Shown: positions 52,273 to 60,190 of the stretch, piece by piece
How the letters are laid out: the number at the start of each line of letters is the position of its first letter
Numbering within the stretch: position 1 is the stretch's first letter
DNA from: Candidatus Brachythrix odensensis
GTDB taxonomy: Bacteria > Chloroflexota > Anaerolineae > J036 > Brachytrichaceae
Direction of reading: 5' to 3'
Assembly: GCA_016714465.1 (NCBI GenBank)
Contig: JADKDT010000002.1
Coordinates: forward strand, 124,001-188,000
Length of the DNA stretch: 64,000 bases
The notes under the pieces: model-generated
The model's input: the letters and a program-made list of their open reading frames with translations, nothing else
What the model was told of the DNA's origin: nothing
The model's database searches: none
Made by a program: the position numbers and the translations under genes

Positions 52273-52902
52273 CTATGGCAGTTTACTCCACCAACTGCGC
52301 AGCAGTTCCCAGGTCAGGGTGTGCCACCACGCGCCCGACCAGTTGGCCCGGAAGCGAAACAGATGCAGGGCCTCGATTCGAATCTCAGGCGGCCCCAACG
52401 GGCCGTCCTGCTCAACGAAGGCCTTGACTTCGTCGAGCATGTCCGGCTTGACGTCGGCCATCGCCAGGGTGAAATGGGGGTGAAAGGCGCCCTTGCCGCT
52501 GCGGCCACGCCCGTCGCCTGGGGTGAACTCGCATTCGGCGTGGAAGTGGGGCTGAAGCGCCGCCCAGGCCCGATCCTGGAGTTCATGCCAGGCCTCGTTG
52601 TCAGTCCCGTCCGGCATCGATTTGACGCTAATGACGATCCCGGCATGACCCTTCCGAATCACCCCGTTGTTGTAGGCGATAAACGGCCGCCAGCCCTGCA
52701 TCGCCGCGTCCAGGCTCGCGATCATCGCGTCCGGCGCGGCGTCGGAGCGAAAGAAGCCCTTGACCGTCGCGTGGGGCATAAACAACCCGCCGCTGATCAA
52801 GCCATATTGGCGGCGGAGCAGATCGTGAATTTCGGCCTGGGTCCGGCTCAGAGCCAGGCTGGGGCGGGCATAGAAACCGTATCGGTATTGTGATTCACTC
52901 AT
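52273..52902 (-). CDS. 2'-5' RNA ligase/cyclic phosphodiesterase-like protein
   Basis: 209 residues. The two HxTx motifs of the 2H phosphoesterase superfamily are present: His44-A-T46 (MPHATVKGF) and His143-F-T145 (HPHFTLAM). The fold fits the ligT/YjcG-type proteins that act on 2',5' or cyclic phosphate bonds of RNA or nucleotides. No signal peptide. The natural substrate is unknown. Divergent from the NatA-type ABC genes, across a family A palindrome. Confidence 0.85.
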   Translation of the reverse strand: MSESQYRYGFYARPSLALSRTQAEIHDLLRRQYGLISGGLFMPHATVKGFFRSDAAPDAMIASLDAAMQGWRPFIAYNNGVIRKGHAGIVISVKSMPDGTDNEAWHELQDRAWAALQPHFHAECEFTPGDGRGRSGKGAFHPHFTLAMADVKPDMLDEVKAFVEQDGPLGPPEIRIEALHLFRFRANWSGAWWHTLTWELLRSWWSKLP

Positions 52903-52929
52903 GATGTTGGTTTGGAGAATAGAAGACTA

Positions 52930-53019
52930 GAAGCTGTTCTAAAAGTGATTGGCGAGATCGCAATTCCCGCGCGAAGCGCGGGGATTGCGATCTCGCCAGT
53001 CATTATTAAGATAACTTCT
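52930..53019. repeat. Palindromic repeat family A, copy 4
   Basis: Core stem 52951-52972 / 52976-52997 starts GGCGAGATCGCAAT (same as copy 1) with loop GAA and one mismatch. Outer arms begin GAAGCTGTTCTAAAAGTGATT and end AAGATAACTTCT. Between divergent genes. Confidence 0.85.
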
Positions 53020-53238
53020 GGTCAAAGGCGGGATGCGCCGCAGAATGACTTTGGCGATGAAAGGCACGCCGTGGACGCTTTCGGACAGAATATCGCTCTG
53101 CGTCTCCTGGTCCGGCCAGCGCCCGACGACATGTCTTGCCCATTATGATTGCGGCGCGCGATTCTCGCCACGACGGCGTCTCCGCCAAGGGCACGCCGTG
53201 CCGTAATAATGTTCTCATTCGGGATATGCAAGGAGTCT

Positions 53239-54159
53239 ATGGATAGCGTGATCTCTGTTTCCGGGCTGCGAAAGTCGTTTGGGGCGGCCGAGGCGGTCAA
53301 GGATGTGTCTTTTGAGGTCCACAAGGGCGAGATTTTCGGGCTGCTCGGCCCGAACGGAGCGGGCAAGACCACAACGATCCGGATCATCCTCGACCTCTTC
53401 AAGCCCGATGCAGGCCATGCTCACATCCTGGGCGGACCGATGACCGAGGCCAAAAAGCCACGGATTGGCTACCTGCCCGAAGAGCGCGGGCTGTACCGCG
53501 ATCTCAAGCTCGAGGACTGCCTCGTGTATCTGGCGGAGCTCAAGGGCGTGCCGCGCGACGTCGCGCGCAAGCGGGCGCTGGCCTACTTCGAGCGCTTCGA
53601 CCTGGTTGAGCACCGGCGCAAGAAGGTCAATGACCTGAGCAAGGGCATGCAGCAAAAAGCGCAACTCATCGCCACCCTGCTGCACCAGCCGGATGTGCTC
53701 ATCATTGACGAGCCGTTCAGCGGGCTCGACCCGGTGAACACCCGCCTGGCCCAGGAACTACTGATCGAGGAGCGCCGGCGCGGCACGACCCTGATCATGT
53801 CGACTCATCAGATGCATCAAGTCGAAGAGATGTGCGACCGGATCGTGCTGATTCACCAGGGCCGCAGCGTGCTGTATGGCGGGGTCGATGAGATCCGGCG
53901 CAGCCATGCCGAGAACGCGGTGCGGCTCGTCGCCCGGGGCGACATCCCCGCCCTGCCCGGCGTCACAGACGGCGGACTCAAGGGGAATACCCGAACACTT
54001 CGCCTGGCGCCCGGACTCAGCCCGCAGACCGTGTTGCAGCAGCTTGCGGGCACGCCCGGGCTGCTCATCGAGTCCTTTGAACTGGCTCTGCCGACGATGG
54101 ATGACATCTTTGTCAGCGTCGTAGGCGGAAACGGGAGCACGGCCAAGGCCGCGGACTGA
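53239..54159 (+). CDS. ABC transporter ATP-binding protein (NatA type)
   Basis: 306 residues. Walker A GPNGAGKTTT (37-46), signature LSKGMQQKAQL, Walker B VLIIDEPFSGLDP, then the DUF4162-type C-terminal region after residue 210. The SD AAGGAG, 5 nt before the ATG at 53239, fixes the start; the upstream part of the frame is not conserved. It leads a three-gene unit with two ABC-2 permeases, separated by 1 nt and a 4-bp overlap. The NatAB family exports sodium or other cations/drugs; the cargo is unknown here. Confidence 0.94.
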   Translation: MDSVISVSGLRKSFGAAEAVKDVSFEVHKGEIFGLLGPNGAGKTTTIRIILDLFKPDAGHAHILGGPMTEAKKPRIGYLPEERGLYRDLKLEDCLVYLAELKGVPRDVARKRALAYFERFDLVEHRRKKVNDLSKGMQQKAQLIATLLHQPDVLIIDEPFSGLDPVNTRLAQELLIEERRRGTTLIMSTHQMHQVEEMCDRIVLIHQGRSVLYGGVDEIRRSHAENAVRLVARGDIPALPGVTDGGLKGNTRTLRLAPGLSPQTVLQQLAGTPGLLIESFELALPTMDDIFVSVVGGNGSTAKAAD

Positions 54160-54160
54160 C

Positions 54161-55360
54161 ATGCGCCAGATCCTCCGCATGGCCCTGCATGAATACACCC
54201 GCCACGTGCTGCGGCGACGTTTCGTGATCGCGCTGTTGATGCCGCTGTTCATGATCGTCTTCATCAGCGCGATCCTGACCGTCATCATCACCCTCGTCGA
54301 CCAATCCGACCGCGGCGCAATTGCCTATGTCGATCCCGTTGGGGCGCTCAGCCAGGCGAGTGCCCCGGCCGATGCGCTCAACACCTTTGTGCGGGTCGGC
54401 TCGATCGACGAGGCCCGAGCCATGCTCCGCGACGGAACCGCCATCGCCGCCTACGCCCTCGCGCCCGATTTTGGCGCAACCCGTTCGGCCGAACTGATTT
54501 TCTGGGAGCGCCGGCCCTCGCGGGATGTGGAGCGCGCGTTCGAGCGTTTTGCCGCGACCAGCCTCCTGGCCGACCAGCCGCCCGAGATTCGACAGCGGAT
54601 TATCGAGGCGCCAAGTTTCACCTTCGAGTCCAGCGACGGGACGCGCGTCACCGACGAGATCGGCCTGATCGCCGGGTTCGTCATCCCGATCGTGCTCGGC
54701 ATCCTCTTCATCGTGGCCCTGTTCAGCGGCGCGCAGTATTTGATGCAGGCGGTGATCGAGGAGAAGGAAAACCGCACGATGGAAGTTATCGTCACCAGCA
54801 TTTCGCCGCTGCAATTGATGTCGGGCAAGGTGCTCGGCCTGGCCGGAGTTGGATTGACCCAGGTCGTTACTTGGACGTCGGCATTGCTGATCGCGCTGAG
54901 CCTGGCCAGCCAGCGCCTGCCCTTCCTCAAGGCCGTTCGGGTTGAGCCGGGCTTCATCGCCGTTGCGCTGCTGATGTTCGTGCTGGAGTACCTGCTGTTC
55001 GCGGCCCTGATGGGCGCGATCGGTTCGCTGGTGACCTCGGCCAAGGACGGCCAAAACCTGTCCGGGCCGCTGGTGCTGCTGGCAATGACCCCGGAGTTCT
55101 TCATTCCGGTGTTCTTCATCGCCCCGAACGGGCCAATCGCCGTCGGCCTAAGCCTGTTCCCGCTGTCCGCGCCGCTGGCCCTGCTCCTGCGTTATGCGGC
55201 CGCCCCGGTGCCGATCTGGCAAGTCCTTCTGGCGATGGCCCTGCTCGCGGCGAGCGTGGTCGGGGCGCTGTGGCTGGCCTCCCGGGTGTTCCGGATCGGC
55301 ATGCTTGAATACGGGCGGCGGGTCAGCCTGAAAACCGTCTGGGAGGGATTGCGCGGATGA
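54161..55360 (+). CDS. ABC-2 type permease 1 (NatB-like)
   Basis: 399 residues. One N-terminal helix, a large extracytoplasmic region (about 55-175), then five to six helices. The conserved VIEEKENRTMEVIVTSISPLQLMSGKVLGLAGVGLTQ region (about 200-236) is typical of ABC-2/NatB permeases. Starts 1 nt after the ATPase stop; overlaps the next gene by 4 bp (ATGA). Confidence 0.93.
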   Translation: MRQILRMALHEYTRHVLRRRFVIALLMPLFMIVFISAILTVIITLVDQSDRGAIAYVDPVGALSQASAPADALNTFVRVGSIDEARAMLRDGTAIAAYALAPDFGATRSAELIFWERRPSRDVERAFERFAATSLLADQPPEIRQRIIEAPSFTFESSDGTRVTDEIGLIAGFVIPIVLGILFIVALFSGAQYLMQAVIEEKENRTMEVIVTSISPLQLMSGKVLGLAGVGLTQVVTWTSALLIALSLASQRLPFLKAVRVEPGFIAVALLMFVLEYLLFAALMGAIGSLVTSAKDGQNLSGPLVLLAMTPEFFIPVFFIAPNGPIAVGLSLFPLSAPLALLLRYAAAPVPIWQVLLAMALLAASVVGALWLASRVFRIGMLEYGRRVSLKTVWEGLRG

Positions 55361-56610
55361 AGACGACCTTGATCATTCTGCGGCACGAGTTCATCGGCCT
55401 GATCACCCGCAAGGCGTTCTGGTTCGGCATCATCGGGGTTCCGATCCTGACCGGTGTCATCATCGCCATCGTCTTCGCGACAAGCGGGATTGCCACCGTG
55501 GCAGCCGTCGAATCGCGCGAGCAAACGCTCGGGCGCCCGCTGGGCGTGGTCGACGCAACCGGGCGGGTCGGGCCCGCCCTGCCCGACGGCGGCTGGCGCG
55601 CCTTTCCCAGCGAATCAGCCGCGGCCGCCGCGCTCGCGCGTGGGGACGTCACGTTGTACTTCGTGGTTCCGGCGGACTACGCCCTCACCGGCGCGGTGCG
55701 CGTCGTCGCCCCGCAATTCAGCCTGCTCGACACCTCGTCGACGACCGAGCGTTTCAGCGCCATCCTCAAGGATGCCTACATCGCTGACACAGAGCTGGCC
55801 AAACGCCTGGCCAAACCGGTCATCGTGGCGGGCCGGGCCGATGCGGCCCCGGCGCGGAACGGGTCGCGCCAGACTGGCCTCGACGCGAGCGGGTTCTCGC
55901 CGCTGGCGATCGGCGCGGCGATCATGCTGATGACCACCCTGCTGACCGCCTCGAGCTTCATGATGCAGACCATCACCACCGAAAAGGAGAATCGGGTGAT
56001 TGAAGTGCTGATGTCGTCGGCGTCGCCTCTCCAGCTCCTGGCCGGCAAGATCCTTGGACTGGGGCTGGTCGGATTTGCCCAACTCGCCCTGTGGCTGTTC
56101 TCGGCCCTCTCGGCCCTGAATCTGGCACGCTCGGTGCCGTATGTGTCGACGTTGCTCGGCTCGATTACGCCCGCCACCATCACCTGGCTGGCAGTGTATT
56201 TTGTGCTGGCCTACTTCATCTACGCCAGCCTGATGGGCGGCCTGGGTGCCCTGATGCCCGGCTCGCGTGAGGCGGCCCAGTACACCTTCTTCGTAATCGC
56301 GCCGATCCTGATCCCGGTCTACATCAATCAGGCGATCATGAGCCAGCCCAACAGCGGGATCGCCGTGTTTCTCAGCATGTTCCCGCTCACAGCACCGACA
56401 GCGATGGTGATGCGGATGACGCTGACGGCCGTGCCGGACTGGCAACTGATCCTGACCGCGGTCGGAATGGCCATCACCGCCGTGCTGGCGTTGTTCGCCT
56501 CTGCCCGGGTCTTCCGGGCCCAGACCTTGCTGGCCGGCAGCAAGCCGACGATGCGCCAGGTGCTTCAGGCTTGCGCGGATGAGGTCATGGCGACAACCGT
56601 CATAGCTTGA
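55357..56610 (+). CDS. ABC-2 type permease 2 (NatB-like)
   Basis: 417 residues. Same layout as the previous protein: N-terminal helix, outer region (about 45-185), then TTEKENRVIEVLMSSASPLQLLAGKILGLGLVGFAQLALW in the corresponding place. The two permeases likely form a heterodimer with the NatA-type ATPase. Last gene of the unit. Confidence 0.93.
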   Translation: MKTTLIILRHEFIGLITRKAFWFGIIGVPILTGVIIAIVFATSGIATVAAVESREQTLGRPLGVVDATGRVGPALPDGGWRAFPSESAAAAALARGDVTLYFVVPADYALTGAVRVVAPQFSLLDTSSTTERFSAILKDAYIADTELAKRLAKPVIVAGRADAAPARNGSRQTGLDASGFSPLAIGAAIMLMTTLLTASSFMMQTITTEKENRVIEVLMSSASPLQLLAGKILGLGLVGFAQLALWLFSALSALNLARSVPYVSTLLGSITPATITWLAVYFVLAYFIYASLMGGLGALMPGSREAAQYTFFVIAPILIPVYINQAIMSQPNSGIAVFLSMFPLTAPTAMVMRMTLTAVPDWQLILTAVGMAITAVLALFASARVFRAQTLLAGSKPTMRQVLQACADEVMATTVIA

Positions 56611-56622
56611 CGGGCTGATTGG

Positions 56623-56697
56623 CGTTTACAGGAGAACAGGAGAACGGAAGGAGGGAACAAAACCGAATCCTCCCGTTCTCCCGTTCTCCTGTAAACG
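56623..56697. repeat. Intergenic inverted repeat, AG/CT-rich
   Basis: Arms CGTTTACAGGAGAAC and GTTCTCCTGTAAACG (15 bp perfect) continue inward as ...AGGAGAACGG / CCCGTTCTCC with a slip. Between convergent genes. Confidence 0.8.
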
Positions 56698-56703
56698 GCC
56701 GCC

Positions 56704-57906
56704 CTAACCGAGGCTATCGCCCGGATCGGCGCTGTGCGCGGCGTGGGTGTGGTCCAGGACGGCGGCCATGCGTTCGAGCGTTTCCATGAGCTGCGCGCGC
56801 GGGCAGCCGAAGTTAAGCCGCGCGTAGTTCGCGTATCCGGGTCCAAAGGTGCTGCCGTCATTCAGTGCCACTCTGGCCTTCTCGAGGAAGAAGGTGTACG
56901 GATTGCCAGTGATGTGGGCGCGGCTGAAGTCCAGGAACGCCAAATAGGTGGCTTCGGGCACGTTGATGCCGACATGCGGCATGCGCCGGGCAACGAACTC
57001 GAGCATCGCATCCCGGTTGGCGGCGAGATACGCCTGCAGATCAGCCAGCCAGGCGTCGCACTCGGTGAATGCGGCCTCGCAGGCGACGAGCCCCAACGCG
57101 TTCACATGCGGCACGATGCCCGCCTCGGCGTTGGCCATCCGCTGGCGAAGCCGGGGATTCTGGACCACGGCAAAGGCGCAACCCAGGCCTGGAACGTTGA
57201 AGGTCTTGCTCGGCGCCATCAGGGTAACGGTGTTCTGGGCGATCTCAGGCGAAAGGCTGGCCATCGGCACATGCTTGCGCCCGTCGAGCATCAGGTCGCA
57301 ATGGATCTCGTCCGAGCAGATCAGCACATTCCGCTCGAGGCACATCTGGGCCAGGCGCGTCATCTCGTCGGGGGTGTATTCACGCCCGGTCGGGTTATGG
57401 GGATGGCAGTGGATGTAGACGGCGGTGCGGGCCGAGAAGGCGTGGCCAAAGGCGTCGAAGTCGATGTCGTAGCGATCCTTGCCGTTGACGGTTGACTGGG
57501 CCAGCCGGACGGCCTTGGTCGCCATCCCGTTATTGCCCGGCGCGCTGAGAAACGGCGGATACGAGGGGGTGAAGACGATTGCCTCATCGCCCAAATGGCC
57601 AAAGGCGCGCATTACCAGGTTGGTCCCGCTGACCAGCCCGGGCAGAAAGACGATGTCCTCGGGCTTGACCTTCCAGGCATACTGCTTGTCGAGCCAGGCC
57701 ACGACCGCACCCGACAAACGCGGGCTGGGCCATTCATACCCAAAGACGGGGTGCTCGAGCCGGCGCTTGAGCGCCTCGCTGATCGCCGGCGGCACGGCGA
57801 AGTCCATATCGGCCACCCACATCGGGATGACATCGGCGGGGTAGCGCCCCCACTTTACGGATCCGGAGGCGCGGCGGTCAATGGGCGTGTCAAAATCGTA
57901 GGTCAC
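56704..57906 (-). CDS. MalY/PatB-type cystathionine beta-lyase / aminotransferase
   Basis: 400 residues. PLP enzyme that typically cleaves C-S bonds of cystathionine. MTYDFDTPIDRRASGSVKWG start, VIPMWVADMDFAVPP (26-40), CHPHNPTGREY, SDEIHCDLML (198-207) and PLP Lys234 in APSKTFNVPGLG. GTG start at 57906 behind AAGAAGG (SD, about 9 nt). The frame continues upstream through a G/C-rich repeat, giving a false 92-residue Pro-rich extension that should not be included. Confidence 0.92.
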   Translation of the reverse strand: MTYDFDTPIDRRASGSVKWGRYPADVIPMWVADMDFAVPPAISEALKRRLEHPVFGYEWPSPRLSGAVVAWLDKQYAWKVKPEDIVFLPGLVSGTNLVMRAFGHLGDEAIVFTPSYPPFLSAPGNNGMATKAVRLAQSTVNGKDRYDIDFDAFGHAFSARTAVYIHCHPHNPTGREYTPDEMTRLAQMCLERNVLICSDEIHCDLMLDGRKHVPMASLSPEIAQNTVTLMAPSKTFNVPGLGCAFAVVQNPRLRQRMANAEAGIVPHVNALGLVACEAAFTECDAWLADLQAYLAANRDAMLEFVARRMPHVGINVPEATYLAFLDFSRAHITGNPYTFFLEKARVALNDGSTFGPGYANYARLNFGCPRAQLMETLERMAAVLDHTHAAHSADPGDSLG

Positions 57907-57953
57907 GGTGTTTTGTCCTTCTTCGTGGAATGTCGGCGGATTGTACGCTGTGG

Positions 57954-57990
57954 CAAAGGGCCCTGAGCTTGTCGAAGGACCCGATTGAGG
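57954..57990. repeat. Interspersed repeat (TGAGCTTGTCGAAGGACC type)
   Basis: CCCTGAGCTTGTCGAAGGACC resembles the CTGAGCCTGTCGAAGG repeat abundant in many Chloroflexota and some other genomes. Single copy in this window. Confidence 0.55.
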
Positions 57991-58025
57991 CTGAGCGAGG
58001 CCCAGGGTGTCACGTGCGGGATCTA

Positions 58026-58175
58026 TCCGCATTTCGCCGATTTCCGCCGATTTGGAAAAGGCGACGGGGCGGGGGGCCGGGGGCGGGGCGGGGGGGGGCG
58101 GGGCGCGGGGCGGGGGCCGGGGCGGGGCCCCCCCGCCGCCGAATCGGCGGAAATCTGCGGAATCTGCGGATAAAT
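58026..58175. repeat. Extreme G-tract flanked by inverted repeats
   Basis: 58062-58130 on the plus strand is almost pure G with single C's (runs of up to nine G), ending in seven C's. It is flanked by CCGATTTCCGCCGATTT on the left and AATCGGCGGAAATCTGCGG on the right. No gene is supported here. Together with 57907-58025 it fills the gap between the lyase and the aldo/keto reductase. Confidence 0.8.
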
Positions 58176-58199
58176 CCTGCAAGGCCGGGCGAGACTACG

Positions 58200-59207
58200 C
58201 TACACGATCTTCCACTTCATCCACGGGGCCGAGTTGAAAAAGCTTGCCGTGACCGATCCCGGGGCCGACAGTTCGTCGCACGCCGCGCGCAGGTCATCGG
58301 GGAGGGTCATGTCGAGCACCGGCAGCATGTTTTGCAATTGGGCCAGCGTGCGCGGCCCGATGAGGGGCGCGGTGATGCCGGGCTGCTCTTTGACCCAGGT
58401 CACGGCGAGTTGAGCCGGTTCGCGCCCAGCCGCGCGGGCCAGTGCCGCGAACTGGTTGCCAATCTCGACCCCACGCCGGGTGACCCGCTCGGCGTAAATC
58501 CCGCCTCGCAGCGCAATGCGCGAATCGGGCGGCGGGACATCGGCGTCCGCATAACGCCCGGCGAGCATTCCCATCGCCAGCGGCGACCAGGTTAGCACAG
58601 CCAGGCCGTGCCGTTGGCAGGCCGGGACGAGCTCGTTCTCGATCCGCCGATCGAGCAGGTTGTAGGGCGATTGCTCGCTCACGATCTGGACGAAATGGTG
58701 TTGCTGGCTGGTCATCAGCGACTCGACGACGTGCCAGGCCGGGGCGGTGGTGCTGCCGATGTAGCGGATCTTGCCCTGGGTGACCAGATCATCAAACGCG
58801 CGCAGGGTCTCCTCGAGTGGCGTGTCGAAGTCCGGGCGATGGGTCTGATACAGGTCGATGCAGTCGACGCCCAGCCGCTGCAGCGAGGCCTCGCAGGCCC
58901 GCACGAGGTGGGCGCGAGACAGCCCGCGATCGTTCACACCGGGGCCGGTCGGATAGAACACCTTGGTGGCGATGAGCACCTGGTCGCGTTTGCCGCGGGC
59001 GGCGAGCCAGGCTCCGATCACGCGCTCGGCCTCGCCTTTGGCATAGCTGTTGCTGGTGTCGATCAGGTTGATGCCCGCGTCGACGGCGGCATCCAGAATC
59101 GCGAAGCACTCCTCGCGCGGGGTCGGGTTGGCGAAGTTGTCGGTCCCCAGCGCCAGCGGGGCAATACGAAGTCCCGTGTTGCCGAATTTTCGGAAGTTCA
59201 GGGCCAT
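58200..59207 (-). CDS. Aldo/keto reductase
   Basis: 335 residues. NAD(P)H-dependent reductase of carbonyl compounds. Catalytic tetrad: Asp50 and Tyr55 (IDTSNSYAKGEAE), Lys82 (LIATKVF), His123 (LYQTHRPD). The cofactor end SPLAMGMLAGRY and GPRTLAQLQ is in place. Belongs to the AKR-like YajO/Gfo branch; substrate unknown. Start ATG 59207. Confidence 0.92.
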   Translation of the reverse strand: MALNFRKFGNTGLRIAPLALGTDNFANPTPREECFAILDAAVDAGINLIDTSNSYAKGEAERVIGAWLAARGKRDQVLIATKVFYPTGPGVNDRGLSRAHLVRACEASLQRLGVDCIDLYQTHRPDFDTPLEETLRAFDDLVTQGKIRYIGSTTAPAWHVVESLMTSQQHHFVQIVSEQSPYNLLDRRIENELVPACQRHGLAVLTWSPLAMGMLAGRYADADVPPPDSRIALRGGIYAERVTRRGVEIGNQFAALARAAGREPAQLAVTWVKEQPGITAPLIGPRTLAQLQNMLPVLDMTLPDDLRAACDELSAPGSVTASFFNSAPWMKWKIV

Positions 59208-59257
59208 TGAAATGCAAAGTCCTTAAAGGAACGTGTCATATCGTACAAGCCAAACCG

Positions 59258-59321
59258 TTAACAGAAGAAAGGAAGAAAGAAGATAAGAGGTATCTCCTTC
59301 CTTCTTCCCTTCTTCTGTTAA
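59258..59321. repeat. Intergenic inverted repeat, AG/CT-rich
   Basis: TTAACAGAAGAAAGGAAGAA pairs with TTCTTCCCTTCTTCTGTTAA-like sequence on the right with one or two mismatches. Between two minus-strand genes. Confidence 0.75.
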
Positions 59322-59341
59322 TGAGTCACACCGTGACGCCA

Positions 59342-60112
59342 CTAAACAGCAGAGTAGCCCGCATCCACGTAATGCATCGCACCGGTGATGTAGCTGGCCT
59401 CGGGGCTGCACAGGAAACGGACCATCCGGGCGATTTCGACCGGTTGAGCGAGGCGGCCCATGGGCACGACCCGCTCGCCCATTTCGGCGGCCTGGGCGTC
59501 GGTCAAGGGCACCGTGCGCCCGGCCGTGCGCAGCATGGGCGTGTCGACCTCGCCGGGGCAGACCGCATTGACCCGAATGCCATCTCGGGCGTGCTCGATG
59601 GCAAAGGTCCGGGTGATCTGATGCACCGCGCCCTTGCTGGCGGCGTAAGCCAGGGCCCCCTTCCCGCTCAGCTCGCCCCAGATGCTGCCAAAGTTGACGA
59701 TCGCGCCGCGCGCGCCGTCGGCATTGGGGGCCTGGGTCTTCATCTGCCGAATCGCCGCCCGGCACATGTAGAAGACGCCGCTGACGTTGACATTGAGGGT
59801 GCGCTGCCAGTCCTCGTCACTGGTGTCGAGGCCGTTTGCTCGAATGATGATGCCGGCGGCGTTGACCAGCGCGTCGATCCGCCCGCCAGCCGCCGCGCGG
59901 GCGATGGCGGACTCGCAAAAGGCGGACTGGCTGACGTCGCCGACGATGGCCTCGACGCTGAGCGCCGAGGCCATCGTTTGGGCCAGGTCCGCATTCCGAT
60001 CGATGATGAACACCCGCGCGCCCGACTCGGCGAACAGGCCGGCGGTCGCGGCGCCCATCCCGCTCGCCCCGCCCGTGATGACGACGACTTTTCCGTTGAA
60101 ATCTTGTGCCAT
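59342..60112 (-). CDS. Short-chain dehydrogenase/reductase
   Basis: 256 residues. Cofactor motif TGGASGMG (13-20), an Asp at 38 (IIDRN) suggesting NAD, NAAG (84-87), catalytic Ser143, Tyr156 and Lys160 (YAASK). Resembles 3-oxoacyl-ACP reductase/sugar dehydrogenases; substrate unknown. A TAGACT box lies 6 nt before the ATG at 60112. Confidence 0.92.
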   Translation of the reverse strand: MAQDFNGKVVVITGGASGMGAATAGLFAESGARVFIIDRNADLAQTMASALSVEAIVGDVSQSAFCESAIARAAAGGRIDALVNAAGIIIRANGLDTSDEDWQRTLNVNVSGVFYMCRAAIRQMKTQAPNADGARGAIVNFGSIWGELSGKGALAYAASKGAVHQITRTFAIEHARDGIRVNAVCPGEVDTPMLRTAGRTVPLTDAQAAEMGERVVPMGRLAQPVEIARMVRFLCSPEASYITGAMHYVDAGYSAV

Positions 60113-60118
60113 GCGGAA

Positions 60119-60124
60119 AGTCTA
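60119..60124 (-). promoter_or_regulatory. -10 box (TAGACT), leaderless SDR gene
   Basis: It ends 6 nt before the ATG at 60112; no SD. Confidence 0.45.
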
Positions 60125-60132
60125 GCAGGTGT

Positions 60133-60184
60133 GCGGGGAACGACAGGGGGCGGGCGCAAGCGCCCGCCCCCTGTCGTTCCCCGC
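60133..60184. repeat. Intergenic hairpin, 25-bp perfect arms, loop AA
   Basis: Arms 60133-60157 / 60160-60184: the longest perfect stem in the window, between htrA and the SDR promoter. Confidence 0.9.
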
Positions 60185-60190
60185 TATCGA

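Noticed and set aside
56704..58182. Extending the PatB-type lyase to 58182 with a Pro/Gly-rich N-terminus
   Set aside because: The extra 92 codons run through the G-rich repeat and the interspersed repeat. The GTG at 57906 has an SD and gives the canonical N-terminus.
706..60184. Calling all hairpins intrinsic terminators
   Set aside because: Nearly all lack a T-run, and several lie between divergent genes. Only 21931-21981 meets the usual criteria.
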